This document shows, in pieces, positions 1 through 6,242 of a DNA stretch of 6,730 nucleotides. The stretch comes from Phycisphaerae bacterium. GTDB taxonomy: Bacteria; Planctomycetota; Phycisphaerae; Phycisphaerales; SM1A02. The translations under genes were made by a program, and so were the position numbers. Every line of letters starts with the position of its first letter. The first letter of the stretch is position 1. The notes beneath the pieces were generated by a model, which had not been told where the DNA came from, made no database searches, and saw nothing but the letters and a program-made list of their open reading frames with translations. Location of the stretch: contig VGXK01000114.1 of assembly GCA_016873355.1 (NCBI GenBank), forward strand, positions 1 to 6,730. The letters run 5' to 3'.

Positions 1-2761
1 GTTGGCGCCGGAGAACGAGGAAGCGCGAAAGCAGTACTCCGATCTCTTCATCGCCAACTACCTGACGATCAACCTGCTCGACGAGATCAAGCGCATCGGC
101 GGCGTGGGCGACGCCAAGATCTTCCCCGCGATGGATTACAGCATCCGGGTCTGGCTCGACCCGGATCGCCTGCGCGCACGCGGCCTCACCACCATGGACG
201 TGATGAACTCGCTGCGCGAGCAGAACGTGCAGGTGGCGGCGGGTCAGATCGGGCGCCCGCCGATTCCCACCGGACAGGCATTCCAGTACACGATCTCCGC
301 GCTCGGACGCCTCGCCACCGTCGAGGAGTTCGAGGACATCATCATCACCGCGGAAGGCAATCGCATCGTGCGCCTCAAGGACGTGGCGCGCGTGGAGCTC
401 GGCGGCAAGAGTTACGACATCCTCACGCGCTACGAGCAGGTGCCGGCGGCCGCGATGGTCGTCTACCAGGCGCCGGGCGGCAACGCGGTGGCGGTGGCGG
501 AGCAGGTCAACGCGCTGCTCGAGCACAAGGGGAAGTCGCTGCCCAAGGGACTCAAGTTCGACACGATCTACGACACGAGCAAGTTCGTGCTCAGCGCGAT
601 CGAGGCCGTGGAGCACACGTTCCTGGAAGCCGTGGTGCTCGTGCTCATCGTGGTCGTGGCGTTTCTCGGCAGCATCCGCACCAGCTTCATTCCGCTCGTG
701 GCGATTCCGGTGTCGATCATCGGCACCTTCTTCGTGGCCAAGCTGCTCGGCTTCTCCGTGAACCTGCCGGTGCTCTTCGGCATGATTCTCGCCATCGGCA
801 TCGTCGTCGACGACGCGATCGTGGTCGTCGAGAACGTGGAGCGCGTGATGCACGAAACGCATCTGCCGCGCAAGAAGGCCACCGAGAAGGCGATGAACGA
901 GGTGGTCGGCGCGGTGGTGAGCATTTCGCTCGTGCTCATGGCGGTGTTCGTACCGACGGCGTTTCTGCCGGGAATCAGCGGCCAGCTCTTCCGGCAGTTC
1001 GCGCTGACGATCGCGGTGAGCACCTTCTTCAGCGCCGTCTGCGCGCTGACGCTGAGCCCCGCGCTCTGCGGCATCATGCTGAAGGAGCACAAGCCGGGAC
1101 AGAAGCCCAACTGGTTCGTGCGCGGCTTCAACAAGGTCTTCGACGCGATCAGCGGCGCGTACGCGGGCATGGTGCGGTTCCTCATCCATCCCGCCGTGAT
1201 CGTCTTCTCGCTCGGCGCGTTCGCGCTGTCGGGCGTGGCCACGGTGTGGAGCTTCACGCAGGTGCCGACGGCCTTCGTGCCCGTCGAGGATCGCGGTCTG
1301 GCGCTCATCGAAGTGTGGCTGCCGGACTCGGCGAGCCAGGAGCGCACGCTCGCCGCCCTCGGCAAGGTGGAGCAGATCGTGGCGGACACGCCCGGAGTGC
1401 GGAACTACACCTCCATTCCCGGCTTCTCGCTCATCAACAACAACGGTTCCAACTACGCGCTCGTCTTCATCGGGCTCGACGACTTCGAGACGCGCGCGGA
1501 GAACGGGCGCTCGCTGAGCGTGATCCTGCGGGATCTCTCCACCAGGACCGCCGCGATTCCCGACGCGCTCTGCATCGTCTTCTCGCTGCCGGCGGTCGAC
1601 GGCGTGGGCAACGCCTCCGGCTTCGACCTGCGCCTCCAGGATCGCGGCGAGCTCGGCCGAGTCGCCATGGGCGAAGTGGTGGCGCGATTCGTGGCCGACG
1701 GGAACTCTCAATCCAAGCTGCGCGGCGTGAACAGCGCGTTCCGAGCCGCGGTGCCGCAGCTCTTCGCCGACATCGATCGCGAGAAGGTGAAGAAGCTCGG
1801 CATTCCGCTCAACGACGTCTTCCAGACGCTCTCGGGATACCTGGGCTCCGCGTACATCAACGACATCAATCTCTTCGGGCGCACCTGGCAGGTGACGCTC
1901 TCGGCCGACAGTCGATTCCGCATGGTGAAGGAGGATGTGGCGCGGCTCGAAGTGCGCAAGCCCGACGGACAGATGGTGCCCATGGGAGCCGTCGCGACGA
2001 TCGATGAATCGATGGGGCCCGACCGCGTGATTCGATACAACCTCTTCCCCGCCGCGGTGGTGCAGGGTCAGCCGGCGCCCGGCGTTTCGTCGGGCGAGGC
2101 GCTTGCGGTGGTCGAGGACATGGCGGCGAAGGTCCTGCCTCCCGGCATGGCATACGAGTGGACGGCGCTCTCCTATCAGGAGAAGCAGGTCGGCAACCAG
2201 GCGATCATCGTCTTCGCCATGGCGCTGCTCATCGTCTATCTGATCCTGTCCGCGCTCTACGAGAGCTGGATCACGCCGCTTGCCGTCATCCTTTCCATTC
2301 CGCTCGCGGTGCTCGGCGCCATGGCCGGCCTCATGTGGCGCGGCATGGACAACAACATCTACACGCAAGTGGGCCTGGTGCTGCTCGTGGGTCTCGGCGC
2401 CAAGAACGCGATTCTCATCGTCGAGTTCGCGAAACAGAATCGTGTGAACGGCATGAGCATCACGGAGTCGGTCGTCGTCGCGTCACGGCAGCGCATGCGG
2501 CCGATTCTCATGACCGCGTTCGCGTTCATTCTCGGCGTCTATCCGCTCGTGTTCGCGGTGGGCGCGGGCGCCGCGAGCCGGCAGGCGATCGGCACGAGCG
2601 TCTTCTTCGGCATGATCGGGAACACCTTCCTCGGCTTGATCTTCACGCCGGTGCTCTTCTGCGCCATCCAGTGGGCGTCGGAGAAGCTCTTCGGTCCGCC
2701 GAAGCCGATCGAGGGAAGCGAGCCGGCGGCGCCGGCGCCCGCGCCCGTGCCCGCGCACTAG
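1..2761 (+). CDS. RND (HAE1 family) multidrug efflux transporter permease, 5'-partial
   Basis: Inner-membrane proton-driven pump of the AcrB/MexB type, expected to work as a trimer with a periplasmic adaptor and an outer-membrane channel (neither in view). Reading frame begins at base 2; 919 residues plus stop TAG are present. Judged against AcrB as I recall it, about 137 N-terminal residues (TM1 and the start of the porter domain) lie outside the window, so the TTG at 2-4 is probably an internal Leu. Proton-relay residues are intact: Asp270-Asp271 in TM4 (motif VVDDAIVVVENVERVM; AcrB D407/D408) and Lys801 in TM10 (GLGAKNAILIVEFAK; AcrB K940). Membrane segments lie roughly at 208-225, 229-250, 256-279, 304-324, 333-358, 397-417, 735-755, 759-779, 788-810, 833-855 and 865-893. 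FSLP at 527-530 matches the binding-pocket FNLP. The protein ends in a Pro/Ala-rich tail. The stop codon lies inside a palindromic element. Family certain; substrate unknown. Confidence 0.96.
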   Translation, partial: LAPENEEARKQYSDLFIANYLTINLLDEIKRIGGVGDAKIFPAMDYSIRVWLDPDRLRARGLTTMDVMNSLREQNVQVAAGQIGRPPIPTGQAFQYTISALGRLATVEEFEDIIITAEGNRIVRLKDVARVELGGKSYDILTRYEQVPAAAMVVYQAPGGNAVAVAEQVNALLEHKGKSLPKGLKFDTIYDTSKFVLSAIEAVEHTFLEAVVLVLIVVVAFLGSIRTSFIPLVAIPVSIIGTFFVAKLLGFSVNLPVLFGMILAIGIVVDDAIVVVENVERVMHETHLPRKKATEKAMNEVVGAVVSISLVLMAVFVPTAFLPGISGQLFRQFALTIAVSTFFSAVCALTLSPALCGIMLKEHKPGQKPNWFVRGFNKVFDAISGAYAGMVRFLIHPAVIVFSLGAFALSGVATVWSFTQVPTAFVPVEDRGLALIEVWLPDSASQERTLAALGKVEQIVADTPGVRNYTSIPGFSLINNNGSNYALVFIGLDDFETRAENGRSLSVILRDLSTRTAAIPDALCIVFSLPAVDGVGNASGFDLRLQDRGELGRVAMGEVVARFVADGNSQSKLRGVNSAFRAAVPQLFADIDREKVKKLGIPLNDVFQTLSGYLGSAYINDINLFGRTWQVTLSADSRFRMVKEDVARLEVRKPDGQMVPMGAVATIDESMGPDRVIRYNLFPAAVVQGQPAPGVSSGEALAVVEDMAAKVLPPGMAYEWTALSYQEKQVGNQAIIVFAMALLIVYLILSALYESWITPLAVILSIPLAVLGAMAGLMWRGMDNNIYTQVGLVLLVGLGAKNAILIVEFAKQNRVNGMSITESVVVASRQRMRPILMTAFAFILGVYPLVFAVGAGAASRQAIGTSVFFGMIGNTFLGLIFTPVLFCAIQWASEKLFGPPKPIEGSEPAAPAPAPVPAH

Positions 2762-2920
2762 AGCGGTGACGACTCAGGCGTAGCGAGCTGGCGTTGGCGA
2801 GACGAGTGTGGCAAGGAGGGCGAAGCAGGCGGATCTTGAGGATCCGCCGATGGAGCCCGACGATGCCACACGATGTCGCAGCCCGCCAGATCGCCACGAA
2901 TGAGGAGGAACCGCTCTAGT
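2757..2920. repeat. 164-bp imperfect palindrome (MITE/REP-like candidate or giant hairpin)
   Basis: The two ends are perfect 11-bp inverted repeats: ACTAGAGCGGT at 2757-2767 and ACCGCTCTAGT at 2910-2920. The centre is a perfect 8-bp stem, GGCGGATC at 2828-2835 and GATCCGCC at 2841-2848, around the loop TTGAG. Between ends and centre the two 79-80 nt arms still align with only about two small gaps; by hand I count roughly two-thirds paired positions, including a block GTGTGGCA/TGCCACAC and the stretch CTGGCG/CGCCAG. CTAG occurs at both ends (2758-2761 and 2916-2919) and could be a target duplication or simply part of the repeat. The element lies between two convergent genes and includes the pump's stop codon. 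It carries no transposase. It could be a non-autonomous mobile element, a REP/BIME-like repeat or a bidirectional terminator. Confidence 0.7.
2828..2848. terminator. Central perfect hairpin of the palindrome; possible bidirectional terminator
   Basis: Perfect 8-bp stem GGCGGATC/GATCCGCC with a 5-nt loop TTGAG. It starts 67 bp after the pump stop and lies about 160 bp beyond the stop of the opposing phosphatase gene. There is no T-run on either strand, so a standard intrinsic terminator is not shown. Position between convergent genes is the main argument for a terminator role. Confidence 0.35.
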
Positions 2921-3010
2921 CGGTCGCGCCGAGACACTCCTCCCGAACAGGCGCTCACGCGATCGGGTGGACCGTCCGGCTCGATGGCGACGCGCCGACC
3001 GGTCGTGGAT
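2921..3010. other. Short convergent spacer with no recognisable gene
   Basis: Ninety bases between the palindrome and the stop of the phosphatase gene. It is GC-rich. The only structure seen is a distant pair, CGGTCG near 2921 and CGACCG near 2994, which is short and far apart. I see no gene here. Confidence 0.5.
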
Positions 3011-4297
3011 TCAGTGCGTTCGGCTCAGCACGAGCACGGAACGGTCGTCCTCGAGCGCCACGCCGCCGGCGGCGAGGTCGACCTTGCCGAGAATGTCGCT
3101 CGCGAGCGCGGCCGAACCGTCGGGCCCCGCCCGCACGATCGCTTCGAGTCCGTCGATTTCGAGTCGCTGCACCTGCTTCGCGTCGCGATTCGAGGCGCCG
3201 TTGCGCGAGCGAATCGTCGCTTCCGTCAGGCCGTCGGTGTAGAGCACGAGCGAGTCGCCGGGCTCGAGCTGGGACTCGAAGGCTTCGGGCTCGAACTCAG
3301 GGACGACGCCGAGCGGAAGTCCGGGGCCGCCGATCCTCGTGACTCGACGCGTACCGGCCGCGACGGCGCTCGAAGCGACGCCTCCCGCCGCACCGCCCGA
3401 AACGCGAAGCGCCGGCGGATGCCCGGCGATCACCGCGTGCACGCGCCCGTGCGCATCCGCGTGCACGATTGCCGCGGTCACGAACATGTCGGGTTCGGTC
3501 AGCGCGTGCAGCACGCGGTTGAGCTCACAGGCGATGTCCTTCACGAGACGGCGTCCGTCGACGGCGCCGCGCGCCTGGTGGGGGGCGACGCCCGCGCCCG
3601 CGTCGCGCCCGGCGCCGAACGCACCGAGGGCACGGTCCCGCGCCGATTCGATCGTGGCCTTCACCATGGCCATGACCACGCCCGCGCGCACGCCGTGTCC
3701 AGAGACATCCGCCACCGCCGCTTCGATCGATCCGTCGGGCAGCGCCACCGCGTGCAGCACGTCGCCGCCCATCGCGCCGCTCGGGCGCGACTCCGCCGCA
3801 AGCTCGTAGCCCTCCGACGCGATGGCGATCGACGGCACCAGGTGCCGGTGAATCTGCGCCGCCAGGTCCATCTCGGTGGCCATCGAGATCGCGCGCCGCG
3901 CATAGCCGACGATCACCACGCAGAAGCACGCGTAGCCGATCGCGATGCAGGCGACCGAAAGCAGCCCGACGGAATCGAGTCCTGAGGAACGCACGCCGTA
4001 GCGACCGAGCAATCCGGTGGGAACGATGAATGCCACGACAAGCTGCGCCGGAAGCGCCACGAAGAACCATTTCACCGAGAGGATTCCGCCCATCGCCCAG
4101 AAGACGGCGCAGATCCCGGAAAGCACGAACGCCAGCGCCACGGTGCTCCACGGCGCTTGTTCTCCGGTTCGCAGCGTCATGAACATGAGCGGCGCAAAGG
4201 TGAGGAAGACGCCACCGAGGAAGATCAGCGTCGGCACCGGCGCGGTTCGGAACCCGAAGTTGAGTCGGCGGGCGGTCGTGCCGTGCTCGGGCGCCAT
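3011..4297 (-). CDS. Membrane-anchored SpoIIE/RsbU-type PP2C serine phosphatase
   Basis: Predicted 428-residue inner-membrane protein. The N-terminal part has about four hydrophobic segments (roughly 20-40, 52-70, 76-95 and 109-132). A signalling helix follows near 140-156 (TEMDLAAQIHRHLVP, as in RsbU-type proteins), then a cytoplasmic PP2C domain to the C-terminus. Metal-binding positions are present: Asp179 in GGD, Asp197 in VADVSGHG, Asp355 in LYTDGLTEA and Asp417/418 in DDRSVLVL; AGHPP (291-295) and PGLPLGV (325-331) also fit the family. An Ala/Gly-rich linker near 220-250 interrupts the domain. Such enzymes dephosphorylate anti-anti-sigma (STAS) proteins or other phosphoproteins; no STAS protein, anti-sigma kinase or sigma factor is in view, so the target is unknown. 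ATG at 4297 is preferred because GAG-rich sequence (GAGAGTGAGG) precedes it and the hydrophobic region follows soon; an ATG at 4372 would add 25 unconvincing residues and nearly fill the divergent promoter region. Confidence 0.9.
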   Translation of the reverse strand: MAPEHGTTARRLNFGFRTAPVPTLIFLGGVFLTFAPLMFMTLRTGEQAPWSTVALAFVLSGICAVFWAMGGILSVKWFFVALPAQLVVAFIVPTGLLGRYGVRSSGLDSVGLLSVACIAIGYACFCVVIVGYARRAISMATEMDLAAQIHRHLVPSIAIASEGYELAAESRPSGAMGGDVLHAVALPDGSIEAAVADVSGHGVRAGVVMAMVKATIESARDRALGAFGAGRDAGAGVAPHQARGAVDGRRLVKDIACELNRVLHALTEPDMFVTAAIVHADAHGRVHAVIAGHPPALRVSGGAAGGVASSAVAAGTRRVTRIGGPGLPLGVVPEFEPEAFESQLEPGDSLVLYTDGLTEATIRSRNGASNRDAKQVQRLEIDGLEAIVRAGPDGSAALASDILGKVDLAAGGVALEDDRSVLVLSRTH

Positions 4298-4392
4298 GCC
4301 CTCACTCTCGCCGGTGCGCACGATCCCTGCAAGTGGCGTCGTCGCGGCTGCGCCCGCGCGACGGCGGCGCAATCGCCGCTACATTGCACGCC
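4298..4392. promoter_or_regulatory. Divergent promoter region between phosphatase and dehydrogenase
   Basis: The 95-bp gap separates the divergent starts at 4297 (-) and 4393 (+) and must hold promoters for both if the chosen starts are right. On the + strand, TACATT at 4380-4385 resembles a -10 box (TANNNT) and lies 8-13 bases before the ATG. No convincing -35 box stands at the usual distance and no Shine-Dalgarno sequence precedes the ATG at 4393. On the - strand I see no clear promoter boxes. Confidence 0.45.
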
Positions 4393-5157
4393 ATGCCCGG
4401 CCCGCTCCACGGCAAGGTGGCGATCGTGACCGGCGGAGGCTCGGGAATCGGCCGCGCCACGGCGCTTCGATTCGCGCACGACGGCGCCGCGGTCGTCGTC
4501 GCGTCGCGGCGCATCGACGCGTGCGCCACCGTCGCGAGGGAAATCGAATCGATGGGCGGCCGAGCGCTTCCGATTGCCGCCGATGTCACGCGAGGCGATC
4601 AGGTGAAGGCGATGGTCGAGCGAACGGTCGAGGTCTTCGGCGGCCTCGACATCGCGTTCAACAACGCGGGCACCGGCGGCACCGGCGATCTCGTCGACTT
4701 CAGCGAAGCCGACTGGGACCGCATCCTCGACACGAACCTCAAGGGCGTCTGGCTCTGCATGAAGCACGAGATCCCGGCGATGCTTTCGCGCGGCGGCGGC
4801 GTGATCGTGAACAACTCCTCCGCCGCCGGTCTCGCCGGCCACGGCATCGCCCCGATCTACGCGGCGAGCAAGCACGGGGTGATCGGCCTGACCAGTTCGG
4901 CTGCGCTTCAGTACGTCAAGCGCGGCATCCGCATCAACGCGGTGTGCCCGGGCGTGATCGGCACGCCGATGGTGGAGCGCGCGAGCGCTCGCGAGTCCGC
5001 CGGGCTGAAATGGTTTCTCGACAAGCAGCCCGGCGGCGCCGCGGGTCGACCCGAGCAGGTGGCCGACGCGGTCGCGTGGCTCTGCTCCGACGGCGCCAGC
5101 TTCGTCACCGGCACCGCGATTCGCGTGGACGGCGGAATGATCTCGGGCTTCTGGTAG
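4393..5157 (+). CDS. Classical short-chain dehydrogenase/reductase (SDR), probably NADP(H)-dependent
   Basis: A 254-residue soluble Rossmann-fold oxidoreductase, the usual length for classical SDRs. The cofactor motif TGGGSGIG is at 13-20, NNAG at 90-93, and the catalytic tetrad is Asn115, Ser143, Tyr156 and Lys160 (YAASK). The PG motif after the sixth strand (CPGVIGTPM, from 185) and the C-terminal GTAIRVDGG are typical. Arg39-Arg40 at the end of the second strand, where NAD-dependent members carry Asp, favours NADP(H). The substrate is not evident: the general layout resembles members annotated as glucose 1-dehydrogenase or 3-oxoacyl-ACP reductase, but neither can be assigned. ATG at 4393 is chosen because the motif-bearing protein begins at once; an ATG at 4333 would add 20 low-quality residues. 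The gene is divergent from the phosphatase, convergent with the next gene, and alone on its strand. Its stop codon touches a hairpin. Confidence 0.93.
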   Translation: MPGPLHGKVAIVTGGGSGIGRATALRFAHDGAAVVVASRRIDACATVAREIESMGGRALPIAADVTRGDQVKAMVERTVEVFGGLDIAFNNAGTGGTGDLVDFSEADWDRILDTNLKGVWLCMKHEIPAMLSRGGGVIVNNSSAAGLAGHGIAPIYAASKHGVIGLTSSAALQYVKRGIRINAVCPGVIGTPMVERASARESAGLKWFLDKQPGGAAGRPEQVADAVAWLCSDGASFVTGTAIRVDGGMISGFW

Positions 5158-5173
5158 CCGCTTCGGAAGCGGC
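5157..5173. terminator. Small hairpin at the dehydrogenase stop codon
   Basis: GCCGCTT at 5157-5163 pairs with AAGCGGC at 5167-5173 around CGG, giving a perfect 7-bp stem (or 6 bp with a 5-nt loop). It begins on the last base of the TAG stop. No T-run follows. It may help end transcription together with the larger hairpin beside it. Confidence 0.4.
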
Positions 5174-5208
5174 CATCGCGCGGCGAATCGTGGATCCGCC
5201 GCGCGATG
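5174..5208. terminator. Strong 12-bp hairpin between convergent genes, likely bidirectional terminator
   Basis: CATCGCGCGGCG at 5174-5185 is perfectly complementary to CGCCGCGCGATG at 5197-5208. The 11-nt loop can pair further (ATC 5187-5189 with GAT 5193-5195) beyond one A/C mismatch. It lies 16 bp after the dehydrogenase stop and 33 bp after the stop of the opposing exported-protein gene. No U-tract is visible on either strand, so the terminator role rests on position and stem strength. Confidence 0.55.
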
Positions 5209-5241
5209 CGGGCACGCGCCCGAGCGCCGTCCTCCTCCCGC

Positions 5242-5943
5242 TCACCGACGCCGCCGACGCGTGATCGCGGCCGCGCCCACGAGCGCGAGCGCCGCGGGGG
5301 CCGGAATCACGATGATCTGATCCTGGTGCTGGCCGCTCGAGAGTCCCACGAGCTGCACGCCGCTCGAGTCGACCGTGCCGATCGCGCCGAAGAGCGACGA
5401 GAGGTGCGACATGAGCGTGGCGGAGAATGCGTCGCCGTTGGTCTTGGTCGCGGAGAATCCGCCCGCGGTGATGTCGAGCGCGTGGCCGTCGGCCGAGTCG
5501 TCGAAATCGACGAGCACCTCCCAGAGCGCAAGCTGGAACGCCGCCGCCAGCGCGTTCGCCGTCGAATCGAGCAGCTGCGAACCGCCCGCGTACGCGTAGA
5601 GATCGCGGATCGCGTTCGCCTTCGCCGCGCCCATCGGAGAACCGCTCGGCAGAAAGTCGACCGTGACGATCTCGAACGGATTGAACGAGCCGGAAACATG
5701 CTGCGAGAGGTCGGTGCAGAAGGTGATCCACGATCCGTCGATCGAGGAGCCGCCCGAGATGGTCTGGTGGATCTGTCCCGCGAACGCGTTCCCGTTGAAG
5801 AGGGCGCTCGTGATCTTGACCTGCGATCCGGCCCCGGTGCCGTCGTAGCGCATGCTCACGGTTTCCGCGGTGGCCGCATGCACGAAGATCGTCAACACGA
5901 CTCCCGCCACAAGTCCGAATCGAATTGCCCGGCCGATGCTCAT
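5242..5943 (-). CDS. Exported PEP-CTERM-like protein with candidate Cys-Gln internal thioester
   Basis: A 233-residue exported protein of unknown function. A Sec signal peptide covers about 1-26 (hydrophobic GLVAGVVLTIFVHAATA, cleavage after Ala26). The C-terminus is Ile-Pro-Ala-Pro (213-216), a short hydrophobic stretch and five Arg: a PEP-CTERM-like sorting tag, expected to be cut by an exosortase-type protease (none in view) on the way to the envelope or matrix. The mature region is rich in Ser, Gly and Ala. Its only cysteine, Cys76, is in FCTDL, and a later motif AAAFQLALWEVL holds Gln137 and Trp141; the pair resembles the Cys and Gln motifs of thioester (TQXA-type) surface domains. LYAYAG at 115-120 lies between them. 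The ATG at 5943 is well supported by AAGGAG (plus-strand 5951-5956) seven bases upstream. The gene diverges from another exported-protein gene and converges on the dehydrogenase. Confidence 0.85.
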   Translation of the reverse strand: MSIGRAIRFGLVAGVVLTIFVHAATAETVSMRYDGTGAGSQVKITSALFNGNAFAGQIHQTISGGSSIDGSWITFCTDLSQHVSGSFNPFEIVTVDFLPSGSPMGAAKANAIRDLYAYAGGSQLLDSTANALAAAFQLALWEVLVDFDDSADGHALDITAGGFSATKTNGDAFSATLMSHLSSLFGAIGTVDSSGVQLVGLSSGQHQDQIIVIPAPAALALVGAAAITRRRRR

Positions 5944-5950
5944 GTCTTCA

Positions 5951-5956
5951 CTCCTT
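5951..5956 (-). promoter_or_regulatory. Ribosome binding site of the PEP-CTERM-like gene
   Basis: The minus strand reads AAGGAG followed by seven bases and then ATG at 5943. This near-ideal Shine-Dalgarno sequence decides the start codon. Confidence 0.8.
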
Positions 5957-5971
5957 CACGGCTGCTCGCCT

Positions 5972-5994
5972 CGTTCGCAAACCGCTCGCGAACG
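5972..5994. repeat. Inverted repeat in the leader of the PEP-CTERM-like gene
   Basis: CGTTCGC at 5972-5978 and GCGAACG at 5988-5994 are perfect 7-bp arms around AAACCGCTC. It sits 29-51 bases upstream of the minus-strand ATG, where it could be an operator or an mRNA leader hairpin. A further CGCGAAC follows at about 6004-6010. Confidence 0.45.
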
Positions 5995-6215
5995 CGATCG
6001 AGCCGCGAACATGCCCCGGGCGCGGAGGGAAGCGAGCGGCCGGGCGCGGCGCGCGCGTCGATGCGGTCGTTGATGCCGCCTTTGCCGAGCGAACCGGCGC
6101 ACTGCGGACCGCACGGCCCAGCGTCCCATTCGGATATCGCGGGTTGCGCAGCCGTTGCGGGCCATTCGCCGCCATCGCTCACGAAGCGACTGCGCGGGCG
6201 TATGTGGGGATGCGA

Positions 6216-6233
6216 CCGTCCTTCGCGGGACGG
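6216..6233 (+). promoter_or_regulatory. Hairpin overlapping the ribosome binding site of the last gene
   Basis: CCGTCC at 6216-6221 pairs with GGACGG at 6228-6233 around TTCGCG. The right arm includes the first two bases of the GGAGG Shine-Dalgarno sequence (6232-6236), so folding could lower translation of the downstream gene. Six base pairs, no covariation evidence. Confidence 0.35.
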
Positions 6234-6236
6234 AGG
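6232..6236 (+). promoter_or_regulatory. Ribosome binding site of the last gene
   Basis: GGAGG followed by six bases and ATG at 6243. It fixes the start of the 3'-partial gene. Confidence 0.75.
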
Positions 6237-6242
6237 CCACTC

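Larger units (their letters stand above)
5944..6242. promoter_or_regulatory. Divergent intergenic region between two exported-protein genes
   Basis: This 299-bp region separates divergent starts at 5943 (-) and 6243 (+) and should hold both promoters. Visible structure: a perfect inverted repeat CGTTCGC/GCGAACG with a 9-bp spacer (5972-5994), a 10-bp direct repeat CCGGGCGCGG (6016-6025 and 6040-6049), an 11-bp palindrome TGCGGACCGCA (6103-6113), and a hairpin beside the + strand ribosome binding site (6216-6233). TATGTG at 6201-6206 is a weak -10 candidate for the + gene with no matching -35. I see no convincing gene inside. Confidence 0.5.

Noticed and set aside
568..1389. Long open frame of 273 codons on the minus strand inside the pump gene
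   Set aside because: It lies wholly opposite a conserved RND coding region, has low-complexity Ser/Thr-rich composition and no recognisable domain; long antisense frames are expected in GC-rich DNA.
2757..2920. CRISPR array or tRNA-like gene in the palindromic region
   Set aside because: There is no repeat-spacer periodicity and no cloverleaf or T-loop motif; the symmetry is one long inverted repeat.
2873..3985. 370-codon plus-strand frame opposite the phosphatase
   Set aside because: Arg/His-rich antisense shadow of a gene whose minus-strand product has complete PP2C motifs.
4017..5264. 415-codon open frame on the plus strand overlapping the phosphatase start and the whole dehydrogenase
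   Set aside because: The protein is Arg-rich with no motif, and the dehydrogenase in another frame has every SDR motif.
5972..5994. SOS (LexA) box, because of GTTC and GAAC half-sites
   Set aside because: The order and spacing (GTTC then GAAC, 13 bases apart) do not match the LexA boxes I know, and the neighbouring genes are not SOS genes.
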